A DNA stretch of 64,000 bases, from positions 1-64,000 of the forward strand of contig QNQO01010776.1 in NCBI GenBank assembly GCA_003290165.1. The letters run 5' to 3'. This stretch comes from Berberis thunbergii (Eukaryota > Streptophyta > Magnoliopsida > Ranunculales > Berberidaceae). A program made the translations under genes and the position numbers. Within the stretch, counting starts at the first letter, position 1. Every line of letters begins with the position of its first letter. Positions 43,888 to 55,500 of this stretch are shown piece after piece. Under the pieces are notes generated by a model. The model did no database searches, was not told where the DNA came from, and saw nothing but the letters and a program-made list of their open reading frames with translations.

Positions 43888-44569
43888 TGATGATACATAA
43901 AAACGCTCACACCCCTGAGCCATACACGTGTCATTATGATCTTGAGGAATTACAGGTCCTAGCATCAGCCCAACACTGATCTGGCCCAAGCGGTTCTAAG
44001 CCCGCCCAATTCAGTCCGTCAGATGGACCCGAACTCTCACAGCATGCTAGGCCCACACGTCTCATAGTTATCCTCAATATTTATAAGTCCTACTAAGAGT
44101 ATCTCAAGGATCAACTTCGGGCGAGCAATTACAGCAGCTCTCTGCTTTCAATTATGAAGCAAATACCAGAATACATTGCACACAGGGAATCTTTCTTCTA
44201 CAGATTGCTCTCACATTGGGAACTATCTTCTGCATATCTAGGAGCACAAGGCTAACAAGGAACTTCCCTCCTACAGCACGACTCCTAATTAGAGAAGGAT
44301 TTCTATGAAGATCTCCTTCCTAAACTACGCCCTCGATGGCCTGGTAGAACTAAGACTCATGCACTATAAATAAGACATGAGGTTGGTAAGCTAAGGTATA
44401 CTACAAATTCTCTGTTATAGCATTACACCTTTCTCAAAACTCTGTTTGACTTTAGCATCGGAGTGTCATCGGCCACCACAACGGCGGTTCATGACTCATG
44501 TGCGTTACTTGTGCAGGTCAACAAGTTAACGGGATTGGTCAAAGCAGAGAGCAAAAATCAACTTCATCA
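43888..44569 (+). repeat. 3' LTR of G3
   Basis: 682 bp. Starts TGATGATACATAAAAACG and ends TTCATCA. A TATA-like CTATAAATAAG lies at about 44366. It is longer than the truncated 5' copy. Confidence 0.75.
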
Positions 44570-44572
44570 GTT

Positions 44573-44770
44573 GGTCATAAAAGTATAAAAATAGATTTTT
44601 TATTTGATTAGTAAGGGTAAAAATGTCTTATAACTTTATGAGTTAATAAAAAAGTCTTTGTTGGTCATAAAAGTATAAAAATAGTCACAAATTGGTCATT
44701 ACATCAACTACGATAACGATATCTAAATAGTCTATTTTATGAAAAAGTAGGCCTTAAAAAGTCATTTTCC

Positions 44771-44777
<7 letters not shown>
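44573..44777. repeat. Right half of a Mutator-type element (family of 24582)
   Basis: GGTCATAAAAGTATAAAAAT, GCCATT/GGTCATTACATCAACTACGA and an end TAGGCCTTAAAAAGTCATTT match the right half at 25330-25527. The left half is missing; G3 adjoins directly. Confidence 0.6.

Positions 44778-44841
<64 letters not shown>
44773..44841. repeat. (AAT)n microsatellite
   Basis: About 22 AAT units directly after the Mutator-type fragment. Confidence 0.95.
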
Positions 44842-44842
<1 letters not shown>

Positions 44843-45402
44843 CACCACAAAATAGGAGAATTTTTATGGGGCTGAAGGTTTGATAAATCACTTCTCCAAT
44901 GGTCTCCTCAAAATTGAACCACGAGCCAAGGAGAACAACACAACACGGGCTTCAGTAACTGTAACAAGAGAACCTGGTCGAAGATGAAAGACGCTTGTGC
45001 CATTTTCTCTTTAGCGCGCAGAATCATCCTTAAATTATTAAGTGAAGATTTTGAGGCATATTAACATGCTACGTTTGGAAAAAGAGCAAAATAAAAAAGG
45101 TTGTGCTGAAATCATGCAGAAAATTGCCTCAGCAGATAAAATGCCAGTGCAATCACATAATAACAAATCTAGGTTTCTAGGATGCTTTTTTACCCTTAAC
45201 CACAACATAGGAGCAAATACTGTCTGAGAGATTAACAAAGCACAATTCTTTCTTTTCTTTTCTTTTCCCTTTTTTTAAGTAGCAAACAGAGAATTCCTCA
45301 AAGAATCGTACAATGAAACAACAAATACAATAAAGCAAAATAAAAATATCTTCCCCATAAGCCTACAACATTATTTGACACCAAAAATATTCCTCTTTTC
45401 TA
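44842..45402 (-). other. 3' flank of the RMD1/DUF155 gene
   Basis: Probable 3' UTR and downstream sequence of the minus-strand gene. AATAAAG occurs (plus) near 45329, and T-rich stretches lie near 45250. No other gene seen. Confidence 0.4.
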
Positions 45403-48400
45403 TCAGAGGGCAGAGCTTGATTCATGTATAATTTCGTATACCGATACAACGTTCTCTATACTCAATAAGACTATGATGCACCATTCCAAGAGATCTGATC
45501 TTCTATTCTGAAGGGCTTCTTGAAGGAAATGTATGTTGTGCTGCCAGCCAACAGAAAGAAGCCAAGGATAATCCGTCATTTGAAAGTATTCATTGTAATA
45601 ATTTGAATAATAATAAGTTGAGTACCTCCACAAACTTCAATTTGAAATCGAGGTTCCCAAAACGTTGTGTGACCTCGTATTCCTCTCGAAGGTACTCCAA
45701 TATCTGGGCATATTTTGCATCTCTCCAAGCGATTTCTGATCTGAACAGAAGAAAGAATTATGAATGAGTCATTCTTGTCCATGGCGTTTGTCTTAAGATA
45801 CTAACCAGCAATGTACTGTACACGTAAACACACTGCATTTCTAGTGTCACGAATGATACTGATTTGGTGAAGTATTTCACGTCAGTGATGTCACAGAACA
45901 CACACGTGAGAGTAAGAATAAAATGTGATCACACAATTAAGAACTCCATGTAATGTAATATACTAATATCTGCAAGGCTCAAAGACTAGAGACATTCTAA
46001 ATGCGACTGATAGAGTACAACTAAGATCCTAAAATAGCAAAATCTTGAGAAATCCTTGACCAAAAGAGAGAAAAAGGAAAAAACAAACATACAAACGAAC
46101 AATCCTTCAAAGTTTTCGATAAAGGTACTTTGAGAAGCATTTATTTATCAAAATTCAAGACCAAGAAAAAAAGGGTTTTTTTAGCTGGTTCTATTTTAGG
46201 AAAACACTGTTTCACGTTGTCAGTAACAAACCATACAGAAGCTGCACCGCACCATACATATCAATTGAGCTTTCATAGCAAATAAACTACGTGATGGGTG
46301 AGAATGTCATCAGAGACCATCTTACCTTAAGAGCTCTGGCCAACCCACCTTCCTCTAATCCACCACAATGTCCAACACATGTCCAGAGCTGTTTTACTCC
46401 TCTTGGAAGCTTCTCGCTTGACACCAGTTGCTATTATCTAAGCTTCTCTCCATAATCCATCTTATTTAGACTCAAATCACATCAACTACTCCTCTATCAA
46501 TCCTTCCTCACCTCCTGTCTTCATCACCCCTTCTAGATTCTATGCCTCCTTGAATGCTAAATCTATTCTTCTAGTCATTCCAAGAATACAGACTTAGGTT
46601 GCAATTTGGGTTTGTGAACTTATATTGACTAAATCTACTCCATTCTCTCTTACCAACGCTTGCCCAAATTTCTACTCGATCTGAGAGAATTTCACTGTTT
46701 TCAAGGTGTGATATGTTTCTTGGTTTATTCCGGCCTCCAATTAATGACACCGCTGCTCCCAAACTACGAGTCGGGTTCAAGAAAGGGAGGATGCCCTGCC
46801 CAGGTTCTATGTAAGTTATTTTATTTCACATATTTTAAATTTTTAATCTAATACTTTAATATAGGATATTAATCCTATAATTATTGACTCATTTCATTTT
46901 CATTAATGGACTTGAGCAATGAAGCTCTGACTTTGCAGATTGAATTGGAAATTGTGCAACCTCTTAACCACTTTATGTTCTTTGATGCATTTCGCATTCT
47001 ACTACTTTGGTGTACTTCGAACCCTAAAGTTTTAAGGGCAAAACAGCACTATTGAAATGAAACAAAAGAGGACTTCACAACCAATGAGTGAAAAGTTCAC
47101 ACGCACCAAAACCAAAAAAAAGGACAACCAATCAAACATGAAAGCATTAAAAAGCACTTACTGGATGATCTTTAAATTTGATGGACATGAACAAGTGCTC
47201 GACAGATCTAAACTTACGCTCAAAGATTTGACTTTTCCTTTCTTTCCATAATGCCCACATGATACCAATGGAGACAGTTTGTCCAAATTTCAACACAAAA
47301 ACCACTTCTGTAGTGTTCCTTTAATTGCTCAATCCAAATTCCTCAAAGAACCTCCCCCCAGTTTGTTTGACCAATCCACAATTGACAAGAGTCAACTGCT
47401 GCAAAGAGATCATTCATTAGGCATCGGGAATCCTCGTTTCTTAAGATTATTGAGAATCAAAATCTTCCCTTGGAAAACCATCCAGAAAAAGAAATTAATC
47501 TTTGGCAAGGATTCACGGACTCTTCACAAAACCTCTGTGCTGCGAGTCAATTACGTGTCGGACACGAACACATGCCGGACACGTATTCATAACGCGGTCA
47601 ACAGGTATGACTCATTGACCAAATCGAACATGCGTTTGACACAGTCCGGACATGGGACTTGTTTTTCTTTTTTTTTCTTTTTTGTGCTTGGGTGCAAATA
47701 GCATCCCAAGTCTTATTCCTCGCTTCATTCAACCACATAGAGAGATACAAAGAGGGAGAGGAAATTGAGATCGAGATAAGAGATCTCACATTTGAGATCG
47801 AGGGAGAGACAGATTGATTGAGAGAGACAGAGAGAAGAGAATAAGAGGATCGTAGTAACCTTGGATGTCTGATCTACATGTTGGATGTCCAATCTACATG
47901 TAGGTAAACTCTCCACTTCGTCGATCTTCTGTGGCTCGATCTTCTTCACTTCTTGGATTCAATCTGAGTTTTAGAATCAACTGGATTTAAATACTTGATA
48001 TTGGATATATATTCTCTTGTGTCTGAGCAGATTAAAGGCTTTTGGGAGGTTGACTTTAATTTGCATATGGATGTGTTTTATTTTCTGAAAACATATCTCA
48101 CTGTATCCAAGGCAGTAAAAATACAAATTATTTAATCCAATTGCATTTATTATGTGGACAATGGGAGAGAATGGATGTCTTTATTAGAGCTTGACCGGTT
48201 GACCCTAATGTAATATTTTAATTCAATTGCATTTATTATGTGGACAATGTGTGACAAGATGGATGTCTTTTCTAGAGCTTGACCGATTGACCATAATGTA
48301 ATATTTTAATTCAATTGCATTTACTATGTGGACAATGGGAGATGGGATGGATGTCGTTTCTAAAGCTTGACCAGTTGACCCTAATGGAATATTTTAATTC

Positions 48401-49504
48401 AATTGCATTTATTATGCGCATATGAGTTATAAAAAATATTTAAAAATAATTAGATTTGATGTATCACCAAGTCCTAGTTTTTTTAAACTTGCTGAGTCGT
48501 CGTGTCCATGTCCAACATGACACGCGTGTCCGTGTTTGTGTACCTTGATATTTGGTAATAGGGTTTTCACCCAGATCGTGCTAATGCATTTGTCAAGTCC
48601 AACTTCATCCATAATTTTAGGATTCTCAATCGTTCTGTGTAACTTAGCCATCAGTTGAATCTCCATTCATTGAGATTTCTCCAAAAAGTTTAACACCCAA
48701 CCACGATAGGAACCAGAATTGTCCCAGAAGTCAGTCACATACCAATTCCTTTCTTGTGAGTACATAAATCGAAGACCAAAGGAAAGAAATTTTTCAAAAT
48801 AATATCGACACACCATCTATCCACCCAAGAGTGTAATTTTAGCAAAAATAATGTGAGCATTCTAGGGAGAAATAGCTATGAACTGCCATGCCTGATCCTC
48901 ATCTAGTAACCATGAAACACGTCTTGATATTTTGAACTTTTAGATCAGTATTATAATCGGAGCCGCAAATAAATCAATATGAGGTTGTGGGTCTGGACCC
49001 TAGCCCGACCCATTGCCATTTCTAGTCCCAATTGCAAAATCGGGGTTAGAGACCTAAGAAAAAGAAGAAATTGACGATGTTGACTATGTTATCAAGGCAG
49101 GGCGAGGCAAGGCGAGGTATTGTTGTGGCTGAGCCTTTTTAAGAGTTGAGATCTTAGTGTGGTAGCCCTCGCCTAGAATAGTGTATGGCCATGCGACTCT
49201 CTAAAGTTGGGGCAAGGCACTTTTAAAAAATGGAGCCTTTAGAGCCCTATCAGAGCCGCAAAAGAGACCACGACAAATTCTACCCGTTTTCGGGTAAACC
49301 TACAGTTATGAGTTATTTGCAATTGCAACCAAGTCTTTGTAATTGCAGCAAAGGGATGGGATCCGCCTAGGTTAGACAAATTTAATATCAAAAATCAGCA
49401 TTTGGTATCATTATCCCAGTTCATCTCATGCATATTTACGAATGGAATCACAGGTCCAGGGTTCGAACCCTGCCGGCAGCATCTGAGCTGGGAGGGGTGA
49501 AGGG

Positions 49505-49557
<53 letters not shown>

Positions 49558-52500
49558 AAGAGAATATCAGTTTGTATTTTATGTTCCAAATTTTCCATTT
49601 ATGCTTTTATGTTTATTGTGATAGTTTTATTCTTGAATGGATGGATGGTTAGCCTATGATATATCTACTATCAAAGGGAAAAAAATTGCTCATCATCATG
49701 AAAATGAGTATATTGACAATTCAGAAGAACACTCCTAAAGGTTGCTTACCTTTAGTTCTGCTATTTAGTTCATTTGGCATTAATATTTGAGATTCATAAC
49801 AAAGAACCCATCAACTTAGTAGGTAGAATAACTAAAAGGTTCTGCGATGGAAAAAGGGGATGCAAATTAAACCACGAAGCTTGATTTGACAAAGCTTCAA
49901 AATTCTTTCAACAAAACTTCAAAACTGATTTCAAAATTTAGACTTTCGTTTAATTAAACAAAACAAGCCTTAACCCTAATCCTATGGATAAGCCCAATTA
50001 ATAAAAATAGATAACCTATATACCTATCATTCTCCCTAACTTCGAAAAAACTCGTCCTCGAGTTTTTCCATTGCTTCAGTCTTTGCATCATCATATCTGG
50101 TTATGGTGTTTTGCCAGGAAAAGACTGCTCTTTGGAGACAACTGATTGGAGATGATAAGTATGGGCTGCAGGTTCATGGTTGGTTCACAAAGGATGTCAA
50201 CTCCGCTTATGGCTGCTCTATTTGGAGGCCTGTGATGAAATTTAAAACACCTCTTCACGCCTCATATCTCCTACCAAGTGGCCACTGGAACAAGAGTGGG
50301 ATTCTGGAAAGATAAATGGATTCTGGACTGCCCTCTTGCTGATTGTTTCAAATCAATTCTCAGTATCTCTATAAGACATGATGGTTCAGTTGCAACTTTT
50401 CAAGCTACTCAACTACTCAAGATGGTCTCCCTTCTTGGAAAATGGCCCCAAGAAGAGGGATTCGTGACTAAAATGGATGACCTTATGGAGCTGCTCTCTC
50501 TTCTCCAGTCAGTCTTGATGAGGAAGAGGATATTTGGGTCTGGCTAACTACTTCTAAGCAATTCACAGTCAGAGATTTTCGTGATGAGTTGGCAAATGAC
50601 TCCAACTCTGGGGCTCCTACCTTCCACTCTGATTTCTCTTTCAGGAACCTTTCTTTTGGCAGAAAGAAACCCCAACAAAACACAATTTCTTCTTTTCGGC
50701 TCCTGCGCATGGGAAGAACCTTACTCTTAACAATCTGTCCAAAAAGCGCTGCCCATTACTTACTAACAGATTGCGAAGACAACACCGAATCAACAGAGCA
50801 CCTCTTCCTCAAATTCCCCTTCTCTTTACCAGTTTGGAAGTTCATTGTTTCAGAGTCCAGATGGTCTTCCTCTCCAAGTGGCAGTCTCTTTCAATGGGTT
50901 GATCAGTGGAATGATATTGTGCTATGCCCTCGAGGTAAATGGATTTGGGAGAGACTCATCCTAATCATTCTTTGGGTTATTCAGGTTATGTGAAAGGAGA
51001 GGTCTTTGGGGGGCACAAGAATGACAGTTCTTCCCTGGGCCGCATGACTAAGGTGATAGCCATCCAGTGGACTTTGGCCTGGCAGAAGGTGCCTGACAGG
51101 CCCTTCTCCACCCTATTCATTGACTTGGAGAAACATGTCTTAGATCTTTAATCTTTTCTTTGTTTGTTTTTTACTTGGATTTTCTTTCCTTTTTGTCCTC
51201 CTTTTCTTTAGAGCTTCTTGCTCTCCTATAATGGCTTCTCTTCTTCCTTCTCTAACGAAAGTGTTATATTTATTATTATTACACAAAAAAAAAAAAAATG
51301 TGCCTCACATCAGACCTTCACAGTTACTTCATTTGATAACCGAAGCTTGATTTCATTATTTGACTGAACTTCAATTCTCAATCTCAATAAAACTTCGAAA
51401 TTTAGACTCTAATCTATTTAAACAAATGAAATCTAAACCTAATCCAAATCCTACTCAAGGTTTTTCCAATGATCTAAAGCAAAAAGGCTAATTAAATTAA
51501 ATAATAATAAATAACCCATATTTCTATCATTCCTCAATCCACAAATATATATAAGTCAAACCATACGATGATGTATTATTTATACAAATAAAAACTTGGC
51601 AAGCACACACAAGCACTCGTCAAAATAACTAGATGCTAAGACACGCTAGGTAACATTACCTTTCAAAAAGACCAACTTTTAGGATCACATCAGCTAGATT
51701 TGAATTTGCCTTTCCTACTAACTGAAAGAGCTTCTTCCTTTTCATGGTGAAGTTACCAGTCTTTTCCATGCTACGATTGATATCTGTAAATTCTTCAACC
51801 ATGCCATCAACCTAAGATAATGAAAAGTTGCCATAAAAAATAATGGTAATAAGGAATTATGATGGCCCTTATCAAAATAATACAGTTGCATAATCAAGTT
51901 TTTATCATCGGATGACTCGAATATCTGAAAGCAATTACCTGAGAAACAAAATAGTCAAGAGCAATACTTTGGCCAAGCACGCTTCCAATAATACGTATCC
52001 CATCCATATCCAAATTTTTTAGAACAATGCAGTCTGGACCTCCTTGCATATCCTCCATCAATAGTGGCTTTTCTTGTACAGCATAATCTGTTACAAACGC
52101 ATGATTCAACTCATGAATCCTGTGCAAAGGTTACACCCACAAGTAGGTTGGTATACAATCCTCCAGATAAAGAAAATTGAAAAATAATTACTTTAACATC
52201 ACACAAAGACCAGATACAATAAACATGGATCCCAAGAAATTGACCAAATGTCGGTCACAGCTGGACAAAGCTTTATTGACTACTTGAAATTGGTAATACG
52301 AACCACTTTTAATATTTAGTTTAATAAATGAGACAATTTAGAAAGAAGATTTTGGCAATACGGATCTTTTTGAACATTTAGCAAACTGAATAAGAAGATG
52401 TGTGAAGGAAGAGTTAGGAAATGCCAAAAGAGGAGGTTTATATGGTAAGGAGACATGGTGGTGGAACGCTGATGTGCAACAAACCATTGCTGAAAATAAA

Positions 52501-55500
52501 AGATGTTTTAAGGAGTAGCAAAAAGATAGGTGCCTAGAGTCTTATGAGCTTTATAAGCAAGCTAAGAAGTTGAGTAGTAAAGCAGTAGGGAAAGCTCAGA
52601 AGAGAGCATATGATGATCTTTATAATAGGCTCGGTACAAAGGAAGGGGAGAAGGATATTTTCAAGATAGCTAAAGCTAGAGAACGAAAAACTAGGGATTT
52701 GAGTCATGTTAAGTGTGTTAAGCATGAGAATGGAACAGTATTAATGCAGGATAAAGTTATTTTAGATGGATGGAATGATTACTTTTGGAACCTACTCAAT
52801 AGAACACATGTAGGGGAGTTAAACTTGGAAGGGTATGCTTCACAGGAAGGGAAAGATCGCGTGTTCCATCGCAGAGTTAGTGCCACAGAAGTGAGAGAAG
52901 CTTTAAAAAGAATGAAGACAATGAAAGTCGTTGGACCGGATGATATACCAATTGAAGCATGAAAATGTCTGGGAGAAGTTGGGATTCAATGGCTAACTAA
53001 GCTCTTTAATAGGATTTTGAAAACTAGAAAAATGTCAGATTCATGGAGGCATAACATTGTAGTACCAATTTATAAGAGCAAAGGGGATATCCAAAATTGC
53101 TCGAACTATAGAGGGATAAAGCTTATGAGTCATACGATGAAACTTTGGAAGAGGGTTATAGAACGAAAACTTAGGAGTTTAACCACGGTTTCGGAGAATC
53201 AATTTGGATTTATGCCGAGTAGGTCTACTACGAGGCCATCTTCCTGCTTAGGCAAACTATAGAAAAATACCGAGAGTCACGTAAGAGTTTGCATATGGTT
53301 TTTATTGATCTGGAGAAAGCATATGATAGGGTCCCCAACGAGTGAATTTGGTGGGTGCTTGAAAGGAAGAAAGTGTCTCAATGTTATGTCGATATCCTTA
53401 AGGCTTAAGGATATGTATGAAGGGACTGTAACAAGTGTTCGCACAGTAGGTGGAATGTCCAGTGAATTTTCAGTGTCAGTAGGACTACATCAAGGGTCGG
53501 CGTTAAGTCTATATCTCTTTGTTTTGGTCATGGATGAGTTGACGAAACATCTGCAAGAAGATGTACCTTGATGCATGTTATTTGCAGATGATATTGTCTT
53601 AATTGATGAGACTAGTGCAGGTTTAGGTCAGAAATTAGATAGGTGGGGCGGCTTTAGAGAATAAAGGTTTTAGAATTAGCCATTTGAAGACAGAGTATCT
53701 AGTGTGCAACTTTGATTGTGAATCACGAAGGAGAAGTAATGCAATTGAGATCGAAAGTGTAGAAGTCCAAGAGTGTAAGGCTTTTCAATATCTATGATCT
53801 ATAATTCAAAAGAATGGGGCTATTGGAGAAGATGTAGACCATAGAATTAAAGCTGGTTGGTTGAAATGGAGAATGACATCAGGAGTATTATGCGATAGAA
53901 GGATGCCTGCAAGGCTAAAAGGGAAATGCTATAAGACAATTGTTGGACCAGCCATGCTATACGATTCAGAATGTTGAGCTACTACAGAACAACATACACA
54001 TAGGATGGCAGTAGCAAAAATGTGTATGTTATGGTGGATGTGTGGTAAAACTCGTAAGGATAAAATTAGAAATGAAAGAATTAGGAGATACTTAGGTGTA
54101 GCGCCCATAGAAGACGAAATTACATAAATACGTTTAACGTGGTTTGGTCATGTGCGAAGGAGACCAAGCACGGCGCCAATTAGAAAATGTCTAGATTGGC
54201 AAGTTAATGGAGGGTGTAGACGGAGGGACGACCGTTGAAAACTTGAATGAAGGCAGTGAATGAAAATATCATTGAGCTTGGATTAGGCGAGGATATGTGG
54301 GAAGACCGCATTGCTTAGAGAACCAAAATCCATGTAGCTGACCCCGAAAATATCGGAAATGAGCTTTGATGATGATGAAATGAGACAATTTCATATTAAA
54401 TTGTGCTCCTTGCGGATCTTCTCCAACTAAGACAATTCATATTTTAGTGTTCTCTACATGTATATTTGTTCTCATTTAAAAACAATTCACGTCTTCATGC
54501 CAATGGTGTTATGGCCTAGTGGTTAGGGATGTGTGGGTTTGTCCCCCACGTCCTAGCTTCGAATCCCACTTGCGGCATGGTTACTTTCTAATGAGTGTTG
54601 ACCTATAGGTCGCCCAGTTAATAGATTATGGGATCCTTAAAAACGCAGCTCGCCTTCCAAAAAAAAAAAAAATCACGTCTTCATCTCTGATGCTTTGTTC
54701 CAGCAGATTGACTCTTTTTTAGCAGAGATATCAGGATTTGATCTTGAGGACAAGTTTTCTCAACCCCAACCCAGGTAGGGTGATGTGGGCACATATGGCC
54801 GACCCCCCTCCCCAACCTTCCCATTGTGTCTCTTACATTGATTGATGATTGTTCCTTTTACCCTACAAGTATCAAACAGCCCTTTCTTTTCTTAGTAAGG
54901 ATAGTTGATTACTTAGTTTTGTTTCCAGAGATTAAAGATCAAGTGAGTTGAGGGGTTTTAGGGTTCAAACTCCAGTTGATTAAAGCTTCAAATTATTTTT
55001 ATTGTTGTTCATTCGAGTTTCACTTATTACTTATTACTTATTAGCTCTTACATCAGTGTGTTGTTTCCTTGGGTAACTGTACTTGCAAACTCAAGTTCTC
55101 CATATGTTTCTGACAACTACCCAGTAACAAATTTCTAATAAAGAGCAAACCCCCTGAAGCCAAATACATTTAATAATGAGTGGCCATCTATCAATCAATG
55201 AGCAGGAAAACAGTTCCAGCAAAGAACCAAAAAAAGATAAAAATAAATATTGAAGGTGTATATATTCTCAATTTATAACAAAAATAGATCATAAAGAAAA
55301 TACCAACAAACAATAAAAACTAGGACAAGAACTTCACCATCTTTTCTCATCTCTGGGAGCAGTCCAGATGCATGCCTCCTAACAACTTCAAGGTAAGTCT
55401 CCACTTTATCATCCTCAACATTAAACAAGACCGCAGCGCCATATTGGAATACTACCATGTAGCGACCGCAACTTACATTTTCTTCAGCTTTGGCACCCTA

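Larger units (their letters stand above)
35031..44569 (+). mobile_element. Tat/Retand-like Ty3/Gypsy derivative G3 (no pol)
   Basis: Plus-strand order: truncated 5' LTR (35031-35534), primer region, gag and protease (35609-37283), aORF2 region read on minus (about 38385-37700), purine tract and LTR-like junction (near 38684), tandem repeats (39010-39840), aORF1 on minus (43664-39988, with an insertion), purine tract (43873-43887), 3' LTR (43888-44569). RT, RNase H and integrase are absent. After the protease, the sequence GAATTACGAAAACAAAC..TATTGATTATTAG resembles the same place in G1, so the pol-less form is shared. No target duplication flanks it. Confidence 0.75.
45741..51659 (-). other. 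Intron 5 of the RMD1/DUF155 gene (5.9 kb)
   Basis: Lies between the exon ending ..VILKVGLFE and the exon [10 protein letters not shown]. It holds a Mutator-like element (47506-48546), an (AAT)n run, an LTR-like pair and an L1 LINE 3' fragment. 45741-47500 otherwise shows no gene. Confidence 0.7.
52088..55337 (-). other. Intron 3 of the RMD1/DUF155 gene (3.25 kb)
   Basis: Lies between ..PEMRKD and [10 protein letters not shown]. It contains the RTE-type LINE (52340-54377), a SINE (54499-54672) and a possible Gypsy remnant (54735-55140). Confidence 0.7.

Noticed and set aside
49455..49480. tRNA gene suggested by GGGTTCGAACCC
   Set aside because: Only a T-arm-like motif is present. There is no acceptor stem, D-arm or anticodon arm upstream.
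49395..49598. Poly-leucine frame on minus
   Set aside because: It is the (AAT)n microsatellite read in reverse.
54506..54580. tRNA gene suggested by A and B boxes
   Set aside because: The promoter boxes are present but the body, A tail and 12-bp target duplication identify a SINE.
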